Source of the DNA: CAZHNW01 sp942491575
GTDB taxonomy: Bacteria; Spirochaetota; UBA4802; UBA5550
Direction of reading: 5' to 3'
NCBI GenBank assembly: GCA_942491575.1
Contig: CALOBT010000025.1
Coordinates: 186,001-250,000, forward strand
DNA: 64,000 nucleotides
Shown here: in pieces, positions 44,440 through 53,357 of the stretch
Layout of the letters: each line of letters opens with the position of its first letter
Numbering within the stretch: the first letter of the stretch is position 1
The notes under the pieces: generated by a model
What the model was told of the DNA's origin: nothing
Seen by the model: only the letters and a program-made list of their open reading frames with translations
Databases searched by the model: none
Program-made: the position numbers and the translations under genes

Positions 44440-45096
44440 ATGACCGCTGAATACCCTGCCCCCTGGAAACTCAAGGGAGATGGATATATTTTCCTGTACA
44501 AATTTTCCTCTCACTTCAGGAAAGATCCCTCATTCAGGATACCCTTAACTAGTGAACCATTTTCCGGTTTCGGTACAGTCATGCTGGTTGACTATAAAGA
44601 ATCAAACGCCGGCCCATACAGGGAACTGCTTTTTATACCGGGAGAATTTAAATATCTCTACAAAAAGTATTATTCAATTACCAGGATTTTCGTTTCAACC
44701 ATGGAAAGTGTTGAAAACGGAAGGCGCAACTGGGGAATACCAAAGGAACTTGCCGATTTTAAAACCATTCCCCTTGATGGAAACAGGGAGCGCATTATTG
44801 TAAGCAAAGATGGGATACCCTTTTTTGACGTAACAATTAAGAAAAAAAGATTTAATTTCAGAGTGAGCACAAAACATGTATCAAATGCACTGGTTCAGCA
44901 GCTGGAAAACGAGGAAACTGTTTTTTTTACCGAATTCATCGGAAGCGGCAGAGGCAGGCTTGCAAAACTTGAAGAAATCAGCTGCGATAAAAATTACTTC
45001 CCCGAAATATGCTCTCAGCGTCCCCTTGCAGTAACTGCAATAGAGGATTTCAATATAGAATTCCCTGTAGCCGATAAACTCAGGGAGATAAAATAA
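44440..45096 (+). CDS. Acetoacetate decarboxylase-like protein
   Basis: A 218-residue protein from the ATG at 44440, which has GGAGAAGG just upstream. The family motif WGIPKELADF places K102 at the position of the Schiff-base lysine of acetoacetate decarboxylase; an earlier RELLFIPG segment supports the fold. Many relatives are decarboxylases, aldolase-dehydratases or lipid-related proteins, so the reaction is uncertain. An SDR follows 44 bases later and MarR is divergent, suggesting a small inducible ketone or keto-acid module. Confidence 0.82.
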   Translation: MTAEYPAPWKLKGDGYIFLYKFSSHFRKDPSFRIPLTSEPFSGFGTVMLVDYKESNAGPYRELLFIPGEFKYLYKKYYSITRIFVSTMESVENGRRNWGIPKELADFKTIPLDGNRERIIVSKDGIPFFDVTIKKKRFNFRVSTKHVSNALVQQLENEETVFFTEFIGSGRGRLAKLEEISCDKNYFPEICSQRPLAVTAIEDFNIEFPVADKLREIK

Positions 45097-45140
45097 ATCA
45101 CAAAATATAATTGCAACGCCAAAGAACAAAGAGGTAACAG

Positions 45141-45911
45141 ATGGATTTAAACGGCAAAAAAATAATCATAACCGGTGCATCCTCAGGTATCGGAAAAGCG
45201 ATTCTGGCTGAACTGAAGGCCTTTGACGCTGACATTCTCGTGGGAGACCTTGACCCGGATGCAGTTGAAACAGGGGACAGATGCAGTGCCATAAGCTGCG
45301 ACGTATCAGAACCGAAAAACATTGATAAGCTTTTTATGGAAGCTGAAAAAAAAATGGGTGGAGTAGACCTCTTCATTGCCAATGCGGGATTTGCCTACTA
45401 CGAAAAGATCGATAACTCGGACTGGGACCATATAGAAAAAATCTACCGTGTGAACTTCATGGCCCCGGTTTATGCAGCCCTGAAGATGGAAGAAATAAAC
45501 GGTGACCGGGAACACCGTACCGTAATAACCGCCTCTGCAATGGCAAAGCTGGCCCTCCCGGGATATGCCCTCTATTCTTCAACGAAGGCTGCCCTTGATT
45601 CCTTTGCATTCTCCTATCGTACAGAAATCCCGGATCCTAAATCTGTTACCCTGGTATACCCCATTGCAACCAAAACAGAATTTTTCAAGGTTGCCGCGGG
45701 TGATACTACGCCGGTTCCCTGGCCCGCCCAGACATCCGAAACCGTTGCAAAGGCTGTCATTAAAGGCATCAAGAGAGATAAAAAATCAGTGTTTCCCTCA
45801 TTTCTTTTCAGGGCCATGATGGCCCTTGACCGCCTGTTCCCGGTTGTTTTTCCATTATATGTGCGGATAGAGGCTGGAAAACTCCGCAGGTGGAATGAAG
45901 CAAAAAATTAA
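45141..45911 (+). CDS. Short-chain dehydrogenase/reductase
   Basis: A 256-residue classical SDR. ITGASSGIGKAIL is the cofactor loop, IANAGF the NAG motif and YALYSSTKAALDS the YxxxK active site. Like the other SDR in this window it ends with a hydrophobic/basic stretch (FRAMMALDRLFPVVFPLYV) that could sit on a membrane. AGAGG precedes the ATG. It is in one transcript with the acetoacetate-decarboxylase-like gene and is followed by a stem-loop. Confidence 0.9.
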   Translation: MDLNGKKIIITGASSGIGKAILAELKAFDADILVGDLDPDAVETGDRCSAISCDVSEPKNIDKLFMEAEKKMGGVDLFIANAGFAYYEKIDNSDWDHIEKIYRVNFMAPVYAALKMEEINGDREHRTVITASAMAKLALPGYALYSSTKAALDSFAFSYRTEIPDPKSVTLVYPIATKTEFFKVAAGDTTPVPWPAQTSETVAKAVIKGIKRDKKSVFPSFLFRAMMALDRLFPVVFPLYVRIEAGKLRRWNEAKN

Positions 45912-45952
45912 CAAGAAGAATCGACCAATGCCCCCGGTATAAAACCGATAAG

Positions 45953-46008
45953 GGCTCTGAGCCCTCACTGGCTCTTCCTGAAACCAGAATGGCTCAGAGC
46001 CTCATTTA
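45953..46008 (+). terminator. Stem-loop, probable terminator after SDR gene
   Basis: GGCTCTGAGCC (45953-45963) pairs with GGCTCAGAGCC (45991-46001), eleven base pairs, with an inner CTGG/CCAG pair in the loop. Only a weak T-run (CATTT) follows, so it may terminate inefficiently or act on RNA stability. Confidence 0.6.
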
Positions 46009-46098
46009 AAAAATCTTTCATTTTCAATTGACAAATTGGAACCAATTATTGACCGTAGCGGTCTAACGTGATGAAAATTGCGTATATCGGAGATACAA

Positions 46099-46464
46099 AT
46101 GAAAAATTCTTTTATATTACTTCTGTTATCAGTTGTTTTATTTTTTACCGCCTGTTCCGGAGACGACTATGTACCGGGATGCAAAAAAGCCGGAACCTAC
46201 TACTGCACTAATTATACCGGTCCTGACCACTATTATAACAAAACTACAGATGATCTGCGATTTGAATGCGAGGGAAGCAGCGGCACCAGCGGAACATACT
46301 ATGCTGCGGGATGCCCCACGGGTAGTGCCTATGCAGTCTGCAGGACTGATGACTACGATTCAGAAGATGGAGTAGAACACGTATTTTATGAAACTACCGG
46401 GAATTTACTGGCTGACGGCATAATGTACAGTACTGATGATTGCACCATCCTGAACAATAACTGA
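46099..46464 (+). CDS. Small lipoprotein of unknown function
   Basis: A 121-residue precursor starting at the ATG at 46099 (GGAGATACAA upstream). The N-terminus FILLLLSVVLFFTACSG is a lipoprotein signal with Cys as the acylation site after TA. The mature part is Tyr-, Cys- and Gly-rich with at least seven further Cys (GCKKAGTYYCTNYTG), suggesting disulfides in the periplasm or at the surface. No family recognised. Confidence 0.75.
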   Translation: MKNSFILLLLSVVLFFTACSGDDYVPGCKKAGTYYCTNYTGPDHYYNKTTDDLRFECEGSSGTSGTYYAAGCPTGSAYAVCRTDDYDSEDGVEHVFYETTGNLLADGIMYSTDDCTILNNN

Positions 46465-46545
46465 TCCTGGCATACTTTGATTGACAGGGATTCTCCATTG
46501 TTTTAATCTTTGCACTCTAGATTTTCAGCACCTTTGGAGGATCCC

Positions 46546-47682
46546 TTGAAAGCTACAGGTATTACCTTTTCCCAAAAATTTCCCCTCGCCATGGCGGTTA
46601 TCTTTGGAATCCTTCTCATTGTAACTGCCCTCCTCTTTTATCGAACTACCGAATCTGTAACGGATTCTTACAGTGAGAAGGTCCAGGAAAGGAACCACGA
46701 GCTGATCGTTTCCCAAAGCCAGCTGGTCATGGAACAGCTCTACCTTCACAGTGTTCCGCTTAAACCAAAAAAAATATCTGCAGCAATACTGGAAATTACC
46801 AGGAACAAGCCGGAATTCCTATACCTGATGATTTTTCGGAAATCTGCCGATGAAAACTACTTCACCCTGAAAAAGAAAATTCCCCTGTCGGAAGACCTTG
46901 CCATGGACCTGACAGAGGGAAAAACCCTCCAGGAAGGTAAAAACAGTGAATTCCTGAAAAAGGGCCAGCTCAATACAATTGCTGATCCGGCTATTTACAA
47001 AAAAGGAAGATTTAACTGGCAGCATGTCTACCAGCCATATACTGTAGGGAAAAAAAGCCTGGTCTTACAGTTCTTCATCTCTGCTGCAGCTGCTGAGACA
47101 ACCATTCAGTCCCTTAATGAAACAATAAATAATAACCGTAAAATACTTATGGTTACCAGCATAATACTGGTGGTAATCCTCTCAATTCTATTCATTCTTT
47201 TTACTCAAAACTATTCCTCCCTCATGTCGAACTTATCCAGGTACATGAAAATGGCCGCAGAGGGCAACCTGGATGTTAATATCAATAACGTCGACGACGA
47301 AGAATTGAACCAGCTTGCACTTTCCTTTAATACCCTAGTGGAGGAAATGCGTGACCTGAAAGAAAAGGAACAGGTGTCAATGAACCAGGAAGAGGAAAAT
47401 TCCGGTGAAGATATAACCGATTCCCTTTTCAAAAGGGGTGTGGATTACCTGAAGGAGAACAGGCTGGAGGCGGCCATTACCTGTTTTCTTTTCATAGCCG
47501 ACCACCGGGAGGCAAGTTTCGGCAGCTATTTTAATCTCGGGGTTGCCTACGCAAAACAAAAGGCCTACGGGGAGTCTCTTATTATGTTTGAAAAGGCGAG
47601 TAAAATAAATCCCCTTCATGAAACGACCCGGAAGTATATTGAACGTGTAAATCGTCTCCTGGAAAAAGATGCCCCGAACTGA
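46546..47682 (+). CDS. Membrane protein with periplasmic sensor, HAMP and TPR domains
   Basis: A 378-residue protein starting at a TTG with GGAGG five bases upstream; longer readings lack a ribosome site. TM1 is at about residues 10-32 (LAMAVIFGILLIVTALLFY), a periplasmic sensor of about 165 residues follows, TM2 is near 200-222, then HAMP (MAAEGNLDVNINNVDDEELNQLALSFN) and a TPR pair near the end. There is no kinase or methyl-accepting output, so it may signal through protein contacts. It overlaps uvrC by 14 bases and is translationally coupled to it. Confidence 0.8.
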   Translation: MKATGITFSQKFPLAMAVIFGILLIVTALLFYRTTESVTDSYSEKVQERNHELIVSQSQLVMEQLYLHSVPLKPKKISAAILEITRNKPEFLYLMIFRKSADENYFTLKKKIPLSEDLAMDLTEGKTLQEGKNSEFLKKGQLNTIADPAIYKKGRFNWQHVYQPYTVGKKSLVLQFFISAAAAETTIQSLNETINNNRKILMVTSIILVVILSILFILFTQNYSSLMSNLSRYMKMAAEGNLDVNINNVDDEELNQLALSFNTLVEEMRDLKEKEQVSMNQEEENSGEDITDSLFKRGVDYLKENRLEAAITCFLFIADHREASFGSYFNLGVAYAKQKAYGESLIMFEKASKINPLHETTRKYIERVNRLLEKDAPN

Positions 47683-49480
47683 TAAAATAAAACAGGTCCT
47701 CTCCACACTCCCCTCGGAGCCGGGGGTCTACATGATGAAGGATGATGCCGGTAAAATCATTTATATCGGCAAGGCCTCTTCATTAAAGAAACGCGTCTCT
47801 TCCTATTTCCAGAAAAAAGACCATGATCCGAAAACTACGATTCTGGTAAAAAAAATTGAAGATATAGAGTATATTGTAACTGAATCAGAAATCGAGGCTC
47901 TCCTCCTGGAGAGTACCCTGATCAAAAAACATAGACCGCGCTTCAATATTCGCCTCAAGGATGACAAGCGTTACCCCTATATTGCGGTCACCCTCGGGGA
48001 AGACTTCCCCAGGGTCATCTACACCAGGAATGTGCGCAATACCAGGAGCAAATACTTTGGTCCCTTTACCGATTCCCGGGCCGCCCGCAGCATGATCAAT
48101 ACAACCAACAATATATTCAAGCTGAAAACATGCAAACGTGACCTTCCCCTTAAAAAGGGAGAGCGTCCCTGCCTGAACCACCAGATGAAGAAATGCAACG
48201 GCGCCTGTACCGGGACAATCACAAAGGAAGAATACCGTGACATCGTAAAAAGCGCCATTAATTTTCTGGAAGGAAACATTGCCCCCGCCCTGGAAAACCT
48301 GCAGAAGAAGATGGAATTACACAGTGAGGCCATGGAGTTCGAAAAGGCGGCATCAATCCGGAATATAATTTTTGATATTCAGAAAACGACGGAAACACAG
48401 AATGTTGCGGTATCCTTTGCAATGAATCACGACTACATCGATGTGGAGATCCAGGGCTCAGAGGCACTTCTTGTAATCTTTGAATTTAGAAAGGGGGTCC
48501 TTGCAGGAAGAAAAATCAATGTATTCGAGAATGCCGACCTGGCGGAGAAAAAGGAAATTATCCGGTCATTTCTTTTTGAATATTACCGCAACGGAGAGAT
48601 CCCCGATAGAATAATAACGGATTACTCCATTGCCGACCGGGAACTCCTGGAAGTCTACCTGACAGAGAAGGGAGCCAGGAAAATAAAAATTATCCGTCCA
48701 GGCACCGCGGAAGACCGAAGCATCCTGAACCTGATTAAAAAGAACATTGATTCACTCCTCGCTGACCGGGAAGCAGCAAAATTTTACCGTGACCTTGAAT
48801 CTGGTCTCGCTGAGCTGCAGAAACTCCTCGGCCTTCCCCGACCACCGGAAAATATTGTCTGTTTCGACATTTCAAACCTTCAGGGTAAGGACTCCGTTGC
48901 CTCCATGGTGAGCTTTAAAAAGGGCGAACCCGATAAAGGGAATTACCGGCGCTTCAAGATCCGCGGTTACGAAGAGGCGAACGACCCCGGGATGATCCAT
49001 GAGGCGGTGGCACGGAGACTGCAGCATTTGACCAACGAAGAACTTCCCCTCCCTGACTTAATGGTAATTGATGGAGGGCCCACACAGCTTGCACGCGCCA
49101 TTGAGGCTGCGGAAAATTTCACCGGCAACCTCGCGGTAATTTCACTGGCAAAAAGATTCGAAGAGATTTTCTTTGACCCGAAGGAGGCTCCCCTGAGACT
49201 GCCGGAGACTTCCCCCGCGTTGAAAATACTCCAGGCAATAAGGGATGAAGCCCACCGCTTTGCCATTACCTATCACCGCAAGATCAGGGACAAAAAACTT
49301 ACCGGCTCTCTCCTCGATGACATTCCCGGCATCGGTTATGAGACACGCAAACTCCTCCTTGACCGCTTCAAATCCCTGGAAGCCCTCGGCAATGCCTCAA
49401 TTGAAGAACTTAAAGGGATCGACGGCATCGGGGATAAAATGGCTGCCAGGATTAAAGATTTTTTCGATGAACTTTCCTGA
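47669..49480 (+). CDS. uvrC: Excinuclease ABC subunit C
   Basis: A 603-residue nucleotide-excision repair nuclease, normal length. GIY-YIG domain at the start (EPGVYMMKDD, IYIGKASSLKKRVSSYF) makes the 3' incision; a UVR motif is near 205-240; the RNase-H-like domain that makes the 5' incision includes NIVCFDISNLQGKDSVASMV and MVIDGGPTQL; two helix-hairpin-helix motifs (DDIPGIGYETRKLLL, GIDGIGDKMAARI) end the protein. It works with UvrA and UvrB, which are not in the window. Confidence 0.98.
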   Translation: MPRTDKIKQVLSTLPSEPGVYMMKDDAGKIIYIGKASSLKKRVSSYFQKKDHDPKTTILVKKIEDIEYIVTESEIEALLLESTLIKKHRPRFNIRLKDDKRYPYIAVTLGEDFPRVIYTRNVRNTRSKYFGPFTDSRAARSMINTTNNIFKLKTCKRDLPLKKGERPCLNHQMKKCNGACTGTITKEEYRDIVKSAINFLEGNIAPALENLQKKMELHSEAMEFEKAASIRNIIFDIQKTTETQNVAVSFAMNHDYIDVEIQGSEALLVIFEFRKGVLAGRKINVFENADLAEKKEIIRSFLFEYYRNGEIPDRIITDYSIADRELLEVYLTEKGARKIKIIRPGTAEDRSILNLIKKNIDSLLADREAAKFYRDLESGLAELQKLLGLPRPPENIVCFDISNLQGKDSVASMVSFKKGEPDKGNYRRFKIRGYEEANDPGMIHEAVARRLQHLTNEELPLPDLMVIDGGPTQLARAIEAAENFTGNLAVISLAKRFEEIFFDPKEAPLRLPETSPALKILQAIRDEAHRFAITYHRKIRDKKLTGSLLDDIPGIGYETRKLLLDRFKSLEALGNASIEELKGIDGIGDKMAARIKDFFDELS

Positions 49481-49564
49481 AAGTTTTAACCTATCCCCTC
49501 CCGGTTTCGTGTAATTTTAAAGGCAAAAAACATTTGCCATACAAGACAGGGAGGACTATATTTC

Positions 49565-50008
49565 ATGGAGAGAGAAGCCGATACGGGAGAAGAGATGAAT
49601 ATTCCGGAATCAATCTTCAGGGATACCTTAAGAAACGCCATTAAAAGCGGCGAGGACGGCCCAATCGATAACCTCGCGGCGATTCTCTACTCCAGTATTG
49701 TCAAGGCGGCATCCCACGAAACAACACTTGGCCGGCACGCCCTGCAGTTCGAACATCAGCATAAAGAAATTGAAATGTCAATTGAATCTGTACGGGAGGG
49801 TTTTGCCCAGGTACAAAAACAATTCGAGCAGGTTGATAAACGTTTTGAACAGGTGGACAAGAGGTTTGAGCAGGTTGACAAACGTTTCGAGCAGGTAGAT
49901 AAGAGATTTGAGGATATGAATAAACGTTTCACCTTCCAGTCATGGCTGATTGGTATCGGTTTTGTTACGATTAATACGCTTATTGTTATTATGAAAGTGA
50001 TCGAGTGA
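49565..50008 (+). CDS. Membrane-anchored heptad-repeat coiled-coil protein (147 aa)
   Basis: Two starts are possible: ATG at 49565 (GGAGG ten bases upstream) or ATG at 49598 (GGAG five bases upstream). The central part is a perfect heptad array of QVDKRFE units encoded by 21-base repeats, predicted to form a parallel coiled coil, followed by a single C-terminal membrane helix (WLIGIGFVTINTLIVIM). Similar proteins with variable heptad numbers are common and of unknown function. A tRNA gene follows. Confidence 0.75.
   Translation: MEREADTGEEMNIPESIFRDTLRNAIKSGEDGPIDNLAAILYSSIVKAASHETTLGRHALQFEHQHKEIEMSIESVREGFAQVQKQFEQVDKRFEQVDKRFEQVDKRFEQVDKRFEDMNKRFTFQSWLIGIGFVTINTLIVIMKVIE
49811..49930 (+). 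repeat. 21-base tandem repeats encoding QVDKRFE heptads
   Basis: Four near-identical 21-base units start at 49832, 49853, 49874 and 49895, flanked by one degenerate unit on each side (VQKQFEQ before, MNKRF after). They vary mainly at third codon positions, which suggests selection on the protein and a copy number able to change by slippage. Confidence 0.85.
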
Positions 50009-50188
50009 GGAGTTGTTATTTTGTAACGGCACAAATGCTGCAAAGGACCAGCCACAAAACCTGGACCGGGCCACGAGACTTAATCAACGGATAATCCTCC
50101 GGGTTAATAATTATTTTTAAATTTATATAGTTTTTTTACTTTACAGCAATCGGCCTGTGCGGTTTATTGTTTTTCATCTCAACAAAAC

Positions 50189-50262
50189 CGGGGCGTAGCG
50201 CAGTCAGGTAGCGCACATGACTGGGGGTCATGTGGTCGGAGGTTCAAATCCTCTCGCCCCGA
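50189..50262 (+). tRNA. tRNA-Pro, anticodon GGG
   Basis: A 74-base cloverleaf: acceptor CGGGGCG/CGCCCCG with the C1-G72 pair typical of bacterial tRNA-Pro, D-stem GCGC/GCGC, anticodon stem CATGA/TCATG with loop CTGGGGG (anticodon GGG) and T-arm with TTCAAAT. Discriminator A; CCA is not encoded. Confidence 0.95.
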
Positions 50263-50279
50263 CATTTTTCACCAAATAG

Positions 50280-50310
50280 ATGCACATTCATAAAAGGATG
50301 TGCATTTTTT
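50280..50310 (+). terminator. Rho-independent terminator of tRNA-Pro
   Basis: ATGCACAT (50280-50287) and ATGTGCAT (50298-50305) form an eight-base-pair stem with a ten-base loop, followed by six T. It lies 18 bases after the tRNA. Confidence 0.85.
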
Positions 50311-50515
50311 GTGTTCTAAAATCCTAGAAAATATGGCGCATACTGTACACTTTTAATTATTCTGTTCACCTCTGTTACATACTGTTTGTTGCTGTTTATA
50401 CATGATCCCGGCAAAATGGACACCAAATGGACACCATTTAAACGTTATGTGAAACAAAATCAATGTTCATTCTTAAAAGATTTCCTTATTTAACTTTCAC
50501 GGGGTCTACTCACGG

Positions 50516-50698
50516 GTGAATGACGGGGTGGTACCAAAGATTGATGAGGCTATTTATATTACCCTGCTCTATTTTAAATATGTTAAATGCGATGAAATTC
50601 TTAAGCTGGAAATTATAAACCATGCGGCATTGGTGGATGAATATCTTTACTCCAGGCAATGGAGTGGAGAGATTGAATTTTTCTTAAAAAACAGGTAA
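50516..50698 (+). CDS. Possible small ORF or gene fragment (60 aa)
   Basis: A GTG-initiated frame giving an acidic peptide with YLYSRQWSGEIEFFLKNR at the end. No clear Shine-Dalgarno sequence, no recognised family. It lies in the accessory island just after tRNA-Pro and may be a remnant. The neighbouring gaps (50311-50515 and 50699-50841) hold nothing I recognise. Confidence 0.25.
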   Translation: MNDGVVPKIDEAIYITLLYFKYVKCDEILKLEIINHAALVDEYLYSRQWSGEIEFFLKNR

Positions 50699-50841
50699 AA
50701 AAATACCAAGTCAGCAGTGCTATCCGCACCGTTTCATCTCCCTATAAAGGCCATTAGCTTCTCCCTCATCTGTATTATTAAATAATAGTTGACGAATCCT
50801 CCGATTTTATTGAGTATTTATAGTGTATTAGAGGTGATACC

Positions 50842-51060
50842 ATGAAGACCCTGAAATTGACCGGAAAAGTTGATCCGGACGGACATCTAAAACTGGACAT
50901 ACCTACCCCCTACAGAGCTGTTGATGTAGAAGTGGTTGTGGTAATTGAAAGCAAAACCGAAAAAAGTAAAAGATATGACTTCTCTGAAATCTCCGGTAAA
51001 CTGAGCTGGAAAGGAGATGTTCTCAAAACTCAAAAGGCCCTGCGAGATGAGTGGGAATAG
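50842..51060 (+). CDS. Antitoxin of a VapBC-like toxin-antitoxin pair
   Basis: A 72-residue protein beginning MKTLKLTGKVDPDGHLKLDIP, a beta-rich N-terminal domain of the kind found in small antitoxins that precede PIN toxins, and ending with a charged helix (TQKALRDEWE) that would cover the toxin. GAGGTGAT precedes the ATG. It overlaps the downstream PIN gene by 14 bases, the usual arrangement. It should repress its own promoter; no operator was identified. Confidence 0.78.
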   Translation: MKTLKLTGKVDPDGHLKLDIPTPYRAVDVEVVVVIESKTEKSKRYDFSEISGKLSWKGDVLKTQKALRDEWE

Positions 51061-51430
51061 ATTTTTCTTTGACACAAATGCAATTATCTATCTTCTTCAG
51101 GGAAATGAGAAACTTCAGATAATAGCAGCAAAAGCTGAATGGATATGAATTTCTATTATTTCAAAACTTGAGTTTCTAGCCTTTCCCAATTTAACAGAAA
51201 ACGATAAACAGCTTTTTGATATTTTTGAAGAACAAGTCCATGTTATTGGTTTAAATAATTCTGATACGCACCTTCATGAAGAGATAATTAAAATTCGATC
51301 TCAAAATAAAATCAAACTTCCTGGTGCAATAATTGCTGCAACCGCAATGTCCTATGATACAACTCTTGTTTCAGCAGATAAGGATCTCGAAACGATTATT
51401 AATATTAAATTAATTAGTGATATCGTTTAA
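51047..51430 (+). pseudogene. VapC-like PIN-domain toxin with in-frame TGA stop
   Basis: The frame starting at 51047 reads FFFDTNAIIYLLQGNEKL (PIN start with the first acidic residue), meets TGA at 51146-51148 (codon 34), then continues in the same frame as ISIISKLEFLAF (second acidic residue), LPGAIIAATA and DTTLVSADKDLETI (late acidic cluster) to TAA at 51430, a normal PIN length of 127 residues. A single base change explains the stop. The toxin is probably inactive unless TGA is read through. Confidence 0.85.
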
Positions 51431-51536
51431 ATTCTCAGCTTCCAAAAAAAACTATCTTCTTCTCAACAACCCCGCTCCTGATTTCCATATCATCCTCATC
51501 AATCTTTTAATACTTACTGAAAATCTAAAGACGAAA

Positions 51537-52673
51537 TCAATCAAGAGAAATAAATCCATTTTCATCAAGTTTTTTAATAATTCCTCTAAATAAATAATTA
51601 TTATCAAATCTTATTATATACTTTCTCCCATTGGGGACTTCAGGTTGTAACATTTTCTTATCAATCAGTTTCTTTATTTGTCTCGACCTTTCAGCAGAGA
51701 CCTTATCTTTAAAGATGGATTGAAGGTCATTTGCTTGAATGACCTGATGTTCAATTGCAATTTTTAATATTTGAAACTCCCTTTTAGTAATCAATTCACG
51801 TTCAAGTGAATAGTGCAAAGCCGGAAGTAATATTTTTTCTTTTAGAAATTGATAATCTGTTAAATTATCTATTTTATCAATCTCTTGTTTCAAACCAGTA
51901 AGGACATACTCTACCCACTTTTCAATTCCCTCTTCTGTTCCTGTGTCAGCCAATGATAAATGCTCATTATATTTATTCCTATTTATACAGAAGATTGCTG
52001 ATGGATTCAGAATACGGGCCTCATCAATTTTAAAATTATACTTTATTAGCATTGCATACGTCAACAGGCGGACAGTACGACCATTGCCATTGGTAAAGGG
52101 GTGTACCCAAACAAATTGATGATGAGCTTGTGCGATTTTTATTAAATCATACTTAGAAGGAACATCCTGATTAACAAAACTAAATAGCCTCTCCATATAA
52201 TCATTTACCTGCATGAAATCTGGTGGGATATGTTTTGCTTTAACAATGGTTACATTTTCCTTTCTAAACTGCCCCGGAGTTTTATCCCCTTCACCATTTG
52301 GAGGCAAAGGAAGACCATCTACTACGGATTGATGTATCTGTTGAATAAAGGTTTTATTGATTGGAGAGTCCTTAATATAATCATCTATTAAATCAATTGT
52401 TCTATGTACATTCTCAATTTCTTGAATATTATATGGTTTTTGTGAATTAGCGTCCAACTTGCTTTCAATGTATTCTGAAAGAGTAGTACGGTTTCCTTCA
52501 ATACGTGCAGAAGCAATACTTTCGAGCATGTGAAAAATCTCTTTTAATTGGAAGAATATTATTGAATTAGTTGAGCCTTTTAGGTCTTTTCTTCTAAGAT
52601 GGTCAAGTTCAATGATTAAATCTGTTAAATTTGATGTAAAAGAGGGTTCATACAATTTAAAAATACTATTCAT
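51537..52673 (-). CDS. Fic-family protein (AMP/nucleotidyl transferase type) with winged-helix C-terminus
   Basis: About 378 residues from the ATG at 52673 (AAGGTG upstream). The Fic core motif HPFTNGNGRTVR (catalytic His and nucleotide-binding Gly/Arg) is intact. The N-terminal SARIEGN matches the inhibitory helix motif SxxxEG that keeps class II Fic proteins off until relieved. The C-terminal 80 residues look like a winged helix (ADTGTEEG before, then SAERSRQIKKLIDKKML). Such proteins modify host-cell targets or act like toxin-antitoxin units. It is part of the island after tRNA-Pro. Confidence 0.92.
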   Translation of the reverse strand: MNSIFKLYEPSFTSNLTDLIIELDHLRRKDLKGSTNSIIFFQLKEIFHMLESIASARIEGNRTTLSEYIESKLDANSQKPYNIQEIENVHRTIDLIDDYIKDSPINKTFIQQIHQSVVDGLPLPPNGEGDKTPGQFRKENVTIVKAKHIPPDFMQVNDYMERLFSFVNQDVPSKYDLIKIAQAHHQFVWVHPFTNGNGRTVRLLTYAMLIKYNFKIDEARILNPSAIFCINRNKYNEHLSLADTGTEEGIEKWVEYVLTGLKQEIDKIDNLTDYQFLKEKILLPALHYSLERELITKREFQILKIAIEHQVIQANDLQSIFKDKVSAERSRQIKKLIDKKMLQPEVPNGRKYIIRFDNNYLFRGIIKKLDENGFISLD

Positions 52674-52904
52674 ACTCTTAACACCTTGCCAGTAAATTAT
52701 TAACACATTGTTAAGTAATTACTGATATATTCAACAGTTACAATATTTGTCAATGAATATATTTAACAAGTACGAGTTAAATAATTAACAATTTTTAAAA
52801 TTTAAATTAACATCAACGATACTATTGCGCACATACCGAAGCTGTGCTCAATAATAGGTTATTTAGCGCAAATAATCAATACATCAACAGGAGCTTATTG
52901 AAGA

Positions 52905-53212
52905 AGCATATTCTTTGACGATTTCCCAAAGAATCATAATCATAATCTTATTCTTGTTGGTCCGGTTGAGCTTCTGGCATCCATATGCTTAAAAGTAAAT
53001 GAGGACATAAAGAGCCGGGTAACCTACTCGGTCACAACTCAGAAAATAAATCCTGATGACATGGAGGCCTTCTTGCTTGGCCAGTTTGATCAGGTTGGCC
53101 TCGGACACAATACATTAACTGAAGATGCTCTGGCCCTTGTTGTCCGTTCTTCCGATGGCATCTTACGCAAGGCTCGCAACCTCTCTTTCGCTTCTTTGCT
53201 CGAAGGGGTCAG
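52905..53212 (+). pseudogene. C-terminal fragment of ExeA/TniB-like transposition ATPase
   Basis: A truncated frame reads NHNLILVGPVELLASICLKV, then RVTYSVTTQKINPDDMEAFLLGQ and LTEDALALVVRSSDGILRKA, the lid domain of AAA ATPases that accompany DDE transposases. The Walker A half is missing and the end is cut by the junction with an IS66 remnant. No transposase partner remains. Confidence 0.75.
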
Positions 53213-53357
53213 AGCCGGTAAAAACAGAAAAACTGGAAATCACTCTACTGGACAATGTAAAGATATCCATCCCTGATGATTTCTCTGAAGAAACACTGAG
53301 GAGTGATTCATGAAAATCAACTGGGAGGAAGTACAAATATTCATAAAGCCTGGTCCA
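53213..53357 (+). mobile_element. IS66-family remnant (end of tnpA, start of tnpB)
   Basis: KLEITLLDNVKISIPDDFSE (to the TGA at 53313) matches the C-terminal part of IS66 TnpA, and it overlaps by ATGA the start MKINWEEVQIFIKPGP at 53310, typical of IS66 TnpB, which breaks off where TDMRK is expected. The large TnpC transposase is absent. The left border is fused to the ExeA-like fragment, producing chimeric open frames. Confidence 0.72.

Noticed and set aside
50311..50500. Possible integrase remnant just after tRNA-Pro
   Set aside because: No integrase motif (catalytic Arg/His/Tyr context) could be read in any frame.
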